In this document: positions 8,991 to 17,767 of the stretch, in pieces
Layout of the letters: the number at the start of each line of letters is the position of its first letter
Numbering within the stretch: position 1 is the stretch's first letter
Assembly: GCA_045804965.1 (NCBI GenBank)
Contig: JBJMMD010000025.1
Span: 186,001-250,000, forward strand
Source: CAVTUU01 sp045804965
GTDB taxonomy: Bacteria; Chloroflexota; Chloroflexia; Thermomicrobiales; UBA6265
DNA length: 64,000 nt
Direction: 5' to 3'
Made by a program: the position numbers and the translations under genes
Notes under the pieces: model-generated
What the model was told of the DNA's origin: nothing
Database searches by the model: none
The model's input: only the letters and a program-made list of their open reading frames with translations

Positions 8991-9352
8991 CGGGCGCCGA
9001 GCAAGTAATGGATTGTTTAGCGGAAGGTGGGCGCGTGTCCGCTGCACTCGAATTCGCCGAAACGTTCCATAAGACACCGGCGCTCGTGGCGTATCGGGTC
9101 CGCTGCGGGCGGCCGAACTGCCGCTGTGTGACCGGCGAGGGCCACGGGCCCTACTGGTTCCTGCGCTGGCGCGAGGATGGCGTCCAGCGCCGGCGCTACG
9201 TCCGCCGCGCCGACGTCGAAGCGGTCCGCGCCGTGATCCAAGGGCGGCAGCGCCACGAACGCGGGGAGCGGCGCGCCCTCGCCGAGGCTCGTGCGGAGTT
9301 ACGGAGGTTACGGACATGGCTGAAGGAGTTGGACGCGGGACGGTGGCCCTGA
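8987..9352 (+). CDS. DUF6788-like mobile-element protein
   Basis: This 121-residue protein starts in an ATGA overlap. Its core reads CGRPNCRCVTGEGHGPYW followed by YVRRADVEAVRAVI; the CxxxxCxC plus HGPYW pattern is typical of the DUF6788 group, small proteins found with integrases and transposons. The C-terminal 40 residues form a charged helix likely to be a coiled coil. The role in the element is unknown. It overlaps the next gene by 10-37 bp depending on that gene's start. Confidence 0.7.
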   Translation: MTGAEQVMDCLAEGGRVSAALEFAETFHKTPALVAYRVRCGRPNCRCVTGEGHGPYWFLRWREDGVQRRRYVRRADVEAVRAVIQGRQRHERGERRALAEARAELRRLRTWLKELDAGRWP

Positions 9353-10203
9353 CGGCAGAGGAAAGCACGTTCCGGGAACTGGCTGCGTCGCGGCACGAGC
9401 TCGTGCGGTCGGTCGTCCACCAGATCGAGTTCTCGGTCGAACAATTGAAATTGTCGCCCGATGAGGCCCGGAAGCGGTTCCGTGGATTTCTCCACGACGA
9501 CCCGGACGCGATCGAAGCCGACCAAGTCTCGTGGCTCGATTTATCCACCTTGGCCGAGGACAATGCCGAGCGCGCACAGGCGCTTTGGCAGCGGTTGAAA
9601 GACGAGGCGTCCGACGAATTGACCGCGGGCATCCGAACGGCAGGCGCCCTGGAACGGCCGCTCGCGAGTCGGCCTGTGGAGCGGGCGGCGTTCGCGGCCA
9701 TCGTCGCGGGATTGCGGAACGCCTTGGCGCCGCGCGACGCCCTCGAAGACCTGCTCATCCAGCAGATGGCCGCCGCCTATGAGCTGCACTTGCGCTGGCA
9801 GGCCATCCTCGTGCGGCGGATGGAGGAGGAGGTCTGGCAGGCCGATCGGGACAAGCGCCGGCTGCTGGACAATATGAGTCTGCGCGAACGCGAACGCTAC
9901 CAGGAGAACCACGGCTGGCTGCCGCCGCGGCTGACGGAAACCGAGGCCCTGGACCAGGCCGCGATCCTCGCCGATCGGGCGCAGCGGGCGTTCCTGCGCC
10001 TGATGAAGGCGTTTCGCGACAATCGGCGCTTGTTTGGTGCCCTCGTTGTTGCCGGTGGCCAGGTCAACATTGGTGAGCAGCAAGTCAATATCGCGCGACC
10101 GGCGGCACCGAGGAGCAAACCGGGCGCGGTGAGACGGAATCGACAACGCAGGCGGACAAGCAACCATGCTGCCAATGGTGACGAGTTATCCACGGGCGGG
10201 TAA
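9316..10203 (+). CDS. Unknown helical protein of the element
   Basis: I do not recognise a characterised family. The 295-residue product is strongly alpha-helical and rich in charged residues, with an internal region (LEDLLIQQMAAAYELHLRWQ, RMEEEVWQADRD) resembling a long coiled coil. Near the end, VNIGEQQVNIA is a short repeat, before a basic tail (PGAVRRNRQRRRTSN) that could bind nucleic acid. A GTG near 9343 is an alternative start that would shorten the overlap with the upstream gene from 37 to 10 bp. It is the last gene of the coupled series. Confidence 0.65.
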   Translation: MAEGVGRGTVALTAEESTFRELAASRHELVRSVVHQIEFSVEQLKLSPDEARKRFRGFLHDDPDAIEADQVSWLDLSTLAEDNAERAQALWQRLKDEASDELTAGIRTAGALERPLASRPVERAAFAAIVAGLRNALAPRDALEDLLIQQMAAAYELHLRWQAILVRRMEEEVWQADRDKRRLLDNMSLRERERYQENHGWLPPRLTETEALDQAAILADRAQRAFLRLMKAFRDNRRLFGALVVAGGQVNIGEQQVNIARPAAPRSKPGAVRRNRQRRRTSNHAANGDELSTGG

Positions 10204-10239
10204 GCTTCCAAGTCCATTCGCTACTCAGTCGCGGAAAGC

Positions 10240-13029
10240 GTGCATGTGAACGTCCTTGATTTCCAACGGGTATGGGGCGACCCGCCGGCGCACCTGACCG
10301 AACGCGCGGCGGCGCAGTCGCACTTCAACGACCTGTGCGCCCTGTTCGGGCAACCGAAGCCGACCGACGACCCCGACGCCGACTACACCTTCGAGCGCGG
10401 CGTGCGCAAGCTCGGCGGTGGGGCCGGGTTCGCGGACGTCTGGAAGCGCAGCGCGTTCGCCTGGGAGTACAAGCGGCCGGGCGGCGATCTCGACGCAGCT
10501 TATGTCCAACTCCACGGCTACGTCGACGACCTCGCCAACCCACCGCTCTTGGTCTGCTGCGACCTCGTGCGGTTTGACGTGCACACCAACTTCACCGGCC
10601 GGCCGGCGGAGACGGTCCGCTTCACCGTCCACGACCTGAGCGATCCCGAAACGCTCGACGTCCTGCGCCGCGTGTTTACTGACCCGTGGTCGTTCGGTGC
10701 GACCTCGCACTTGGAAGCGGTGACGAAGGAGGCGGCGGCGCGCTTCGGGGATCTCGCGGCGGCGCTGCGGGCGCGCGGCATCGCACCGATGCGGGCAGCG
10801 CACTTCCTCGTGCAAATCCTATTCTGTTTGTTCGCCGAAGATGTGGGCTTGCTTCCGCGCGGGCTGTTCGGGCGGTTGCTCCGGTTGGGAGCCGAGCGGC
10901 CGGCCGCCTTCGCGCCGCAAGCGGCGACGCTCTTTGCGGCAATGCGGGACGGCGGTGTGTTCGGCGTCGACGTCATCGCCCGTTTCAACGGCGGGCTGTT
11001 TGCTGAGTCGGACCCGGTCGACCTGACCGCCCGCGAGCTGGCCGACCTCGCCAAGGCTGCGGACCTCGATTGGGCCAAGGTCGAGCCAGCCATCTTCGGG
11101 ACGTTGTTCGAGCGGGCGCTCGACCCCGACACGCGCGCGGCGCTCGGGGCGCACTATACCGGTCGGGCCGACATTGAACGCGTGGTGGAGCCCGTGGTGC
11201 TCGCTCCCCTGCAACGGGACTGGGACGCACTGCGGCCGTCCCTCGAATCGCTGGTGCAGGCCCGCGACGCGGCGCCGACGACACAGACCCGGCGCAACCG
11301 CGAGGCGGGACTGCGGGCCGAACTCGGCCGGTTCCAGCAGCGGCTCGCCGACGTGCGCGTGCTCGACCCAGCGTGCGGCTCGGGTAACTTCCTGTACATC
11401 GCCCTGGTCGGCTTGTTGGACCTGGAACGGCGCGTGCTGGCGTGGGCGGCGGCGCGCGGGATCGGCGGGATGCTGCCGGCGGTACACCCAGCACAGATGC
11501 TCGGGTTGGAGATCAATCGCTACGCCCGCGAGCTGGCGCAGGCGGCGGTCTGGATCGGCTACCTCCAGTGGATGATTGCCGCCGGCTTCACCGGGCGGCG
11601 CGATCCGATCCTCGAGCCGCTGGAGACGATCCGGCTGCAAGACGCGTTGCTCGACCTGAGCGATCCGGAGCACCCTAAGGAAGCCGAATGGCCGCGAGCC
11701 GATTTCATCATCGGCAACCCGCCGTTTTTGGGTGGAAAGCGAATCCGTACTGAGCTAGGCGATAGTTATACCGACACTCTTTTTGACCTCTTCGAAGATA
11801 AGGTCCCGAAAGAAGCCGATCTCGTCTGTTACTTCTTTGAACAGGCCAGGAAGCAGCTCGCCGATGGTATTGCGACTCGTGCCGGTCTACTTGCCACTAA
11901 CTCGATTCGAGGCGGAGCGAATCGACACGTGTTATCCAGAATTAAGAAATCGGGCGACATTTTCTCGGCATGGTCCGATGAACCTTCGATCCTCGACGGG
12001 GCAGCGGTGCGCATCTCGATCGTCTGCTTCGATGATGGAAGCGAAATCGACCGCAAGTTGAATGGCAATCCGGTCATAGCGATAAGCTCTAATTTGAGTG
12101 CTTCGCTGGACATCACTAATTCCGCCCGTCTTCCGCAAAATTTCTTCATTGCCTATATGGGAGACACCTTGGGCGGACCGTTTAACATTGACTGCGACAC
12201 AGCCCGAGCTTTCCTCGCTATGCCGACAAATCCAAATGGCCGGCCCAACAGCGACGTGGTTCGCCCTCGTGCGAATGGCCATGACTTATTGCGTCGTCCG
12301 CGTGATGAATGGGTCATCGATTTCGGTGTTGATATGCCTGAATCCGAGGCGGCGCTATATGAATCTCCGTTTGAGTACGTACGAAAGCAGGTTAAACCTC
12401 TCCGGGACGCCAACCGGCGTGACTCTTACCGGCTCCGCTGGTAGCTACATGTTGAGCCCCGTGCCGGACTTCGCAGGGCGACCGCCGAATTGGATCGATA
12501 TATCGCCACAACAATTCACGCCAAGCACCGGATCTTCGTGTGGCTAGATCCAACAGTGTTGCCGGACCACGCGCTGATCGTTTTCGCCCGCCAAGACGAC
12601 TACTTCTTCGGGGTGCTGCATTCGCGGGCGCATGAGGTGTGGTCGTTGCGGATGGGGACGTCGTTGGAAGATCGGCCGCGCTACACGCCGACGACCTGCT
12701 TCGAGACCTTCCCGCTGCCGTGGCCGCCGGGACAGGAACCGTGGCGCGACGAATGGTTGCACGCCATCGCCGAGGCCGCGCGCAAGCTGGACGAGGCCCG
12801 AACCGCCTGGCTCAACCCGCCTGACGCCGACGAGGTGACCCTCAAGAAGCGCACCCTGACCAACCTCTACAACGAGCGCCCCACCTGGCTGGCGCATCTG
12901 CACGCCGCGCTCGACCGCGCCGTCTGGATCGCCTACGGCTGGGAGGATCTTGACCCCGCCGCGACCACCGACGAGGGCATCCTCACCCGGTTGCTCGCTC
13001 TTAATTTGGAGCGATCGGTGGGAGCGTGA
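10240..13029 (+). pseudogene. MmeI-like restriction-modification enzyme, interrupted by TAG
   Basis: Read through, the frame codes for about 929 residues of a type IIL/IIG enzyme in which one chain cuts and methylates DNA. A PD-(D/E)xK-like nuclease motif lies near the start (ADVWKRSAFAWEYK). Methylase motif I is DPACGSGNFLYIAL and motif IV is NPPFLGG. A target-recognition region and a C-terminal helical domain follow. A TAG at 12442-12444 stops the chain after RDSYRLRW. The same frame continues LHVEPRAGLRRATAELDRYI to 13029, so a single TGG-to-TAG change (W to stop) fits best. The first part (734 residues) keeps the catalytic motifs but lacks the end. A TTG at 12490 could restart the tail but is unlikely. 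DNA from about 11,750 to 12,440 is visibly lower in GC than its flanks. Confidence 0.85.
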
Positions 13030-13178
13030 CGACTTCGGCGTTCCACCGTGCTCCATTGGGTCGATATGAGTGTGACTGCGTAGTCGCGCTCATGCCATAG
13101 AATGCGGCGTCAAATGGCCCACGCGCGGCGCTGGCCGCGTGAACCAAGCTGCACACGGCACGGGCCAGCGCCCCATCC

Positions 13179-13499
13179 TCAGCGCGGGGATGCTTCATCG
13201 TCACGAATCGCCATCATGAGCGCGCGCGCGAGGGCAGTATCCGGGGTGTGCCCTTCGATCCAACCGGTCACACCGCGATCGCTCTCCCCATGGATTCGGT
13301 GAATCATCACCTCGTAGCCCTTGCTGACCGGACGATAGTGCCAATCCCAATCTCGCCGTTTGAGCTCTTGGAGCAGCGTGCTTCGGCTGATCTCGCCGGT
13401 CTTTGGATCAGAAGCGATGCCACGTTCCCGCAGGAACTTCTTGGCCTCCTCATAGCGCGCGCGTTCAGTCTGGCTGAGTGCTGGGGTTCCCTCCATCAT
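13179..13499 (-). CDS. Small unknown protein
   Basis: This 106-residue protein starts at ATG-ATG with GGAGG just upstream. The sequence ALSQTERARYEEAKKFLRER, then RDWDWHYRPVSKGYEVMIHR, looks like a helical N-terminus followed by a small beta domain. The C-terminal TALARALMMAI is another helix. No family is recognised. It is the second gene of a likely two-gene unit with the protein at 13519-13824 (19 bp apart). Confidence 0.55.
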   Translation of the reverse strand: MMEGTPALSQTERARYEEAKKFLRERGIASDPKTGEISRSTLLQELKRRDWDWHYRPVSKGYEVMIHRIHGESDRGVTGWIEGHTPDTALARALMMAIRDDEASPR

Positions 13500-13518
13500 C
13501 GGTCCTCCGTCTCAATGG

Positions 13519-13824
13519 TCATCGCTTCTTTCGCAACCGCCCCTCGTCCGTCTCGGGATTGTAATGAACCTCCCAATCCTCGGACTCGCCGCTCACCCCG
13601 ATCCAGCCCATATGCCAGAAGCCATCATCAGCCGGCGCGCAATCCTCCGGGGCGAGCGGAACCTCGGCGATGCGGTCGGGATAGCGGGTGCGTTCTCTCG
13701 CAGCCCAGGCGGCGCGCTGCATGGCCGCCGTGATCTGCTCGAGCGTCGGGGCCGCACTTCTGGGCCGGAAGATCGAGCCAGCGTCATTGGGGAGCGACCG
13801 GCAGAGCATGCGCCACGCCACCAA
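13519..13824 (-). CDS. Small unknown protein
   Basis: The product is up to 101 residues; the true start could be one of several Met codons. The core APTLEQITAAMQRAAWAARERTRYPD is followed by an acidic domain (FWHMGWIGVSGESEDWEVHY). A similar string, PTADQIPAAMERAAVAAR, occurs in the minus-strand frame near 15,230-15,280, suggesting a local duplication of this gene's start. Function unknown. Confidence 0.5.
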   Translation of the reverse strand: MVAWRMLCRSLPNDAGSIFRPRSAAPTLEQITAAMQRAAWAARERTRYPDRIAEVPLAPEDCAPADDGFWHMGWIGVSGESEDWEVHYNPETDEGRLRKKR

Positions 13825-14053
13825 GGAGGCGTACAGCCGAAGGTCGCCAGGAGTGACTGCGGGTCGGTGTGCGATGGGATGAGGTTCCTACCCGAAGTGG
13901 CGCGCAGCGCATGCTTGCCGGTCTCACATCAGCATAGGTCGTGGCGACCGCACGAGACGATGACCGAGCCGTCCTGACCACTGCGGGAGCACGGTACTGT
14001 CCGCCAGAAGGCATGTGTGCCAATGCAAGCGGCCCCAGGTCGAAGCGGGAAGC

Positions 14054-14095
14054 GAGCATCGCGGGCCCGGTGGCTGAAGCAGGCCCGCGATGCTC
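14054..14095. repeat. 14-bp perfect inverted repeat
   Basis: GAGCATCGCGGGCC (14054-14067) and its exact reverse complement GGCCCGCGATGCTC (14082-14095) flank 14 nt. No T-run follows on either strand, so it is not a standard rho-independent terminator. It lies in the otherwise empty gap 13,825-14,339, where no convincing gene is seen. Confidence 0.6.
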
Positions 14096-14339
14096 ATGCT
14101 TCGTCGCCACTGAGGCGGGCGGGCGCCGTGGCGCGGGGGAATGCGCCGTGAGCGACGCAAGGCGGTGGTTAGTCGCCCGGGAAATTGCCTCGCTCGTGGG
14201 GGCTGGACGTTCATCCAGTCCGGACAGTTTAGCAAACGGGCAATCCCGGGGCAACCGCGCGGCACGGGGCCATCGCTCTCAGTCGGCGCGGGGCCCGCTA
14301 GATTCCCGCGACATTGAGCGAACGGGAGGATGGCAGCCG

Positions 14340-14663
14340 ATGCACCGCATCCCCAACTATCACGTTCTCGATGCCGCCGCGATCGGCGTTGATGCCATTG
14401 GCATGAATGGCTACGGCGAGGATAGCCCTGGCGAAACCTACGCCGCGGTCATGCGCGTCGACGGCTGGCCGCGAGTCGTCGTCGTGGCCCCGATCGGCCG
14501 GGAATCATGGAACGACGTGACCACAGGAAGCTTCCGGGAGGACGTGCGCCTGGCTGCCGAGATGTATCCGCTTGCTTGGCCGGGGCCTATCCGGCTCGAA
14601 TTCGATCCCGTCGGTCCCGCGCACCGCCACGAAGATGTGGGCGAGCTGGTCGCGCGCCGATAG
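14340..14663 (+). CDS. Small unknown protein
   Basis: The ATG at 14340 with GGGAGG about 11 bp upstream gives 107 residues. It opens MHRIPNYHVLDAAAIGVDAIGMNGYGED and has a beta-rich middle (TYAAVMRVDGWPRVVVVAP). It ends in FDPVGPAHRHEDVGELVARR. The open frame extends upstream to 13941, but that part lacks protein-like composition. No family is recognised. It may form part of a compact globular cargo protein. Confidence 0.5.
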   Translation: MHRIPNYHVLDAAAIGVDAIGMNGYGEDSPGETYAAVMRVDGWPRVVVVAPIGRESWNDVTTGSFREDVRLAAEMYPLAWPGPIRLEFDPVGPAHRHEDVGELVARR

Positions 14664-14692
14664 CAGCCGGCCGCGGGCCTGCGCTCTCGCCC

Positions 14693-14983
14693 TCAGCCCA
14701 GCGGTTGCGTCGACCGGCCGGTCAGGTTCTCGTGCTCGATGGCGTCGGCGATCGCGCGCAAGAGTTGCGCGACCTCATCGAGCGGCACATACGGACCGAC
14801 CGTCACCGTGACGAAGCAGTCATCCTGATGCACACTCAGAGTGCGGCGCTCTCCTTCGCGGCCTGAGGTGCGGACCTCCTGCACGAAGGTCTCGCCGACG
14901 TAGACGGTATCGCGCGAATCCTGTTGGTCGCGATAGCGGAACTGTTTAGCGAGCCGTTGCCCGGCAAGATCAAAGCGGGCCAT
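14693..14983 (-). CDS. Small unknown protein
   Basis: This 96-residue protein has a strong ribosome site (GAGGGGGG) before the ATG. The sequence reads as a small beta-barrel followed by a helix: TVYVGETFVQEVRTSGREGERRTLSVHQDDCFVTVTVGPYVPLDEVAQLLRAIADAIEH is the bulk of it (given here across its span, residues about 26-85). No family or catalytic motif is recognised. Confidence 0.5.
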   Translation of the reverse strand: MARFDLAGQRLAKQFRYRDQQDSRDTVYVGETFVQEVRTSGREGERRTLSVHQDDCFVTVTVGPYVPLDEVAQLLRAIADAIEHENLTGRSTQPLG

Positions 14984-15033
14984 GCTGCACCCCCCTCGAG
15001 CCTACATCCCGCGCCCCGGCGTGCCATGCACAA

Positions 15034-15204
15034 CTAACCCGAGACAGGCGCTGCTAGCATGACCAAGGGCAACACCAGACGCCACCGTGAGCCGTTCAGG
15101 GCCGATGCACGGCCAAGTACCATCGTGACGGCACCAATCGCCCACAGGGCCAAGAGAATCGGCGGAGCGATCGGATTCATGAAGACGTGCGGCATGTCCG
15201 GCAT
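15034..15204 (-). CDS. Candidate 56-residue membrane microprotein
   Basis: The frame from ATG (15202-15204) to TAG (15034-15036) codes for two hydrophobic stretches, PIAPPILLALWAIGAVTMVL and WRLVLPLVMLAAPVSG, separated by a short polar loop. No strong ribosome site is visible, and the frame could be chance in GC-rich DNA. It lies downstream of the small gene at 15293-15505. Confidence 0.3.
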   Translation of the reverse strand: MPDMPHVFMNPIAPPILLALWAIGAVTMVLGRASALNGSRWRLVLPLVMLAAPVSG

Positions 15205-15292
15205 GATAGCAAACGGCCCCGGGCTGCCACGGCGGCGCGCTCCATGGCCGCGGGGATTTGGTCAGCGGTCGGTCGGGCGCCAGGGATCACCC

Positions 15293-15505
15293 TCACTCGT
15301 CGAGCCACATCTCGACCTCCTCGAGGGTGAGGTCCTCGGCTAAGACCAGCTTCGTCTGCGCATCCCGGATCGTGTAGCCCGGCGGCTGGTCTGGCGCCGT
15401 GCGGCGGACGTGGGACTTCGACAGGACAAGTCCTTGCCGGCGAAGGCGGCGGCGAAGGGTTCCGAGATCTTGACGATCGGTGCGGGGTTCGGACTCGTCG
15501 ACCAT
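15293..15505 (-). CDS. Small acidic unknown protein
   Basis: Starting at the ATG at 15505 (GGAG about 8 bp upstream) the product is 70 residues: VDESEPRTDRQDLGTLRRRLRRQGL, then YTIRDAQTKLVLAEDLTLEEVEMWLDE. The pattern of a basic helix, two short strands and a final amphipathic helix ending WLDE occurs in many small uncharacterised proteins of high-GC bacteria. No function is known to me. Confidence 0.55.
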   Translation of the reverse strand: MVDESEPRTDRQDLGTLRRRLRRQGLVLSKSHVRRTAPDQPPGYTIRDAQTKLVLAEDLTLEEVEMWLDE

Positions 15506-15736
15506 CGCGTGCGCTCCGAGCCAGACACGCACGCGGCGCCTGTGACCAGGTCCGGCGCCGCGGCGACGCAGTCACGGAGGGAACGGTCTGCAACCGGCTG
15601 CGCCACCTGCGGGCATCGCAGGGCGCAGGCCAAAGCAAACAGCCCCGCGCGGGCTGTCGGGCAGTGTGCTATCGTACCGGCCGTCTTGGGGGGAGGTTCC
15701 GCGCGGTGCCGGCCGCGGGTGGAAAGGAGCCGAACG

Positions 15737-15916
15737 ATGGCGTGGTGCATCCACGATCCTCGCCTCGATCTCACGACCGACGATGTGTTCGCACTGTCCG
15801 CGGCCCTCTCGATTGCCATCCAGCAGATGGACGAACGGGACCGGCCCCGCTTCCAGCGCCTGGCCGCCAAGCTGGCCGCCATCCTGGCGCTGCTTGTCCA
15901 GACCGTCCCTGCCTGA
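15737..15916 (+). CDS. Small helical protein
   Basis: This 59-residue protein has a good ribosome site (AAGGAG at 9 bp). It reads AWCIHDPRLDLTTDDVFALSAALSIAIQQMDERDRPRFQRLAAKLAAILALLVQ: two amphipathic helices (positions about 14-33 and 36-57). It could form a small helical bundle or bind a partner. Its family is not recognised. Confidence 0.5.
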   Translation: MAWCIHDPRLDLTTDDVFALSAALSIAIQQMDERDRPRFQRLAAKLAAILALLVQTVPA

Positions 15917-16223
15917 AGCTGGCGTTGCCTTCAGCGCCGGACGCACACGGCCCCGAGCCGACGCCCGCGGCCGCTTGCCTCCCCCTTCCCTCTGGGCTGC
16001 AACCCGCGGGAAAAGCCATGATAGGCCCGTCGTCGAGGCTTCATGCGCATCAGAAAGAGGGGCGTCGGACAAAACGGCCCCGCGCCGAAACCCCAGACCG
16101 ACAGTTTCGTCGGTCGCCGTATTTGTCGACCTTTCGACGCGTGGGCCGATGAGCCCGTTCGTTGTGGCACATCCTCTGCGGTAACTGATGCGGCTGCCAT
16201 CTCGCACGCGGTGGCCACCCCGC

Positions 16224-16262
16224 GAACGGCTCCGGTCCCCCGCGTAAATCCCGGAGCCGTTC
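16224..16262. repeat. 12-bp perfect inverted repeat in a gene-poor gap
   Basis: GAACGGCTCCGG (16224-16235) pairs exactly with CCGGAGCCGTTC (16251-16262). It lies in the gap 15,917-16,540, which has no convincing gene. A shorter repeat, AACGGCC/GGCCGTT, lies near 16,485-16,516. Both may be terminators or remnants of repeat elements. Confidence 0.5.
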
Positions 16263-16540
16263 TCAAAGAGCAGTCGCCGAACACGCCGCATGGTAAGAGA
16301 GGATGCGCTGGGACGCGAGGCACCGCGACACCGACAACTGCCCCGGACCGACGCCGGTGACGCACTTGCTGGCCCGCATTGAAGCGACGGGGGCACGTCT
16401 GGCCCGCGCACGAGTTGATCGCGCGGTCGTGGCACGTGCTCGAGCCCAAACCTCCCCGACTCCTCCATAAGTGGAAGCAACGAGAATAACGGCCCCAAGC
16501 CGAAGCCCGAGGCCGTTCGTAAGTCGGGACTGCGTCACGT

Positions 16541-16828
16541 CTAGAGCTCGACGAGCACCTCGTAATCCTCGACGGTGGGCGGCCCGGTCATGATGTCGGC
16601 AACTTTGGGCTGGAACTCCTGCATCACCTGGCGCAGCGCCGCCTCGTCCGGGGGCGTGTCCCAGAGGGTGACGCCAGTGACCGCACCCGACTCCCGGTTC
16701 CCGACGAAGTAGGCGTGGCGGAAGCCTGGCGCTTGCTGCATGCGGGTCCCGACATTGGCCTCCCACCGTGTGGCCATTTCGTCGAGCTGGCCCGCCTGAA
16801 CCGCGGCTTTGACGATACGGGCGTACAT
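16541..16828 (-). CDS. Antibiotic-biosynthesis-monooxygenase-like (ABM fold) protein
   Basis: The 95-residue protein starts at an ATG with GGAG 6 bp upstream. MYARIVKAAVQAGQLDEMATRW begins with the beta-strand typical of ABM dimeric alpha/beta barrels. GFRHAYFVGNRESGAVTGVTLWD follows the family pattern for the second half. Family members bind heme or small hydrophobic substrates and form dimers; here no specific substrate can be named. It is a single gene in the cargo block. Confidence 0.7.
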   Translation of the reverse strand: MYARIVKAAVQAGQLDEMATRWEANVGTRMQQAPGFRHAYFVGNRESGAVTGVTLWDTPPDEAALRQVMQEFQPKVADIMTGPPTVEDYEVLVEL

Positions 16829-16989
16829 CCATTGCTCCTTTCGCTGGCGACGACGCGTCCCGCTCCCGGACGAACGGGCGCGACGATCATCGCGCTGGCC
16901 CGTGTGCTCGTCAATGAAGCGTCGGAGGCAAGGTTACCGGTGAGAACAAGCAAACAGCCTCGGGCCCACATGGCACCCCGTCCGTACAA

Positions 16990-17017
16990 TTGACACCGCG
17001 CCAGGCGGGACTATCAT
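16990..17017 (+). promoter_or_regulatory. Sigma-70-type promoter
   Basis: A perfect TTGACA (16990-16995), a 16-bp spacer and TATCAT (17012-17017) lie about 75 bp upstream of the secreted small protein at 17092. Confidence 0.65.
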
Positions 17018-17091
17018 GGCCGCGCGTTACTCGCAACATGATCGGCATCTGCGGCGAGTTTGGGTGACCCGCCGCAAACGGAGGTTTCGTC

Positions 17092-17355
17092 ATGTTGCCT
17101 CGCTCATTTCGTTCCGTGCTGCTCGCGTCCGTGGTTGCCGTGACCCTCGTCATCGGGAGCCAGGCCGCGCCTGCGGCGGCCACCGGTCCCCCCCACACGT
17201 CCTGCGCTGGCGGCGCCACACGGGCGCCAGAAGTCGGATTACCCGCCCCTGGTCCGGCGTTTGGCGCCGCGCTTGCCGCGCAGGCCAGCACCACCGGTGG
17301 GCTCGGTGATGAGGCCCAGCAACTCCACGCCTTGCTCTGCACACCCAAGTCCTAG
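17092..17355 (+). CDS. Small secreted protein
   Basis: The 87-residue product starts at an ATG with GGAGG upstream and has a Sec signal: MLPRSFRSVLLASVVAVTLVIG, then SQAAPAAA as the probable cleavage region. The mature part is about 55 residues with two Cys (in TSCAGG and LLCTP), possibly one disulfide. It has a good promoter (16990-17017). Function unknown. Confidence 0.55.
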   Translation: MLPRSFRSVLLASVVAVTLVIGSQAAPAAATGPPHTSCAGGATRAPEVGLPAPGPAFGAALAAQASTTGGLGDEAQQLHALLCTPKS

Positions 17356-17428
17356 CCCCACGCAAGCACATGAAGATCGGCCCGACGCATGCACTCATTA
17401 CTTCATCGCTACTGTGAGGAGGTAAGCA

Positions 17429-17767
17429 ATGCGAGTCCAGGTGCGGCGATCGCCCGACGTTGGCGCTCTCGAGGTCGTGATTCGACACCCGCTCCCCCGG
17501 GTTCCCGAATGGATCTCCATTCGACCGGACGGCGAAGGGCGCCGGTTCCTCACCCTGCCAGCGGGTCATGTCTTTGCATCAACCTCGGGCGAGGATGGCG
17601 TGTCCAAGCGTTTGCGCTTCATCGCGCGCGCTGTCCTCGACGGCGACATGAGCCAGGCAGAGGCGGAGGCTGAGTTCGCCGACGTGCTCACGGAGTGGTC
17701 AGAGATCAGCTCGCCGAGCGCCTGTGCTTTCCCAAGCGATACCCAACGTGATGCCCACATGGAATGA
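17429..17767 (+). CDS. Small unknown protein
   Basis: A strong ribosome site (GAGGAGG) precedes the ATG. The 112-residue product opens with a beta-hairpin-like stretch (MRVQVRRSPDVGALEVVIRHP) and continues WISIRPDGEGRRFLTLPAG. It ends with a helix, SQAEAEAEFADVLTEWSEI. No family is recognised. It lies 73 bp downstream of the secreted small protein and may be co-transcribed with it. Confidence 0.55.
   Translation: MRVQVRRSPDVGALEVVIRHPLPRVPEWISIRPDGEGRRFLTLPAGHVFASTSGEDGVSKRLRFIARAVLDGDMSQAEAEAEFADVLTEWSEISSPSACAFPSDTQRDAHME

Noticed and set aside
15197..16970. Integron cassette array read from small genes plus repeated AAGCAAAC motif
   Set aside because: The motif does not fit attC core sites (GTTRRRY/RYYYAAC), and no IntI-type integrase is present; the integrase at 19292 is of the tRNA-integrating type.
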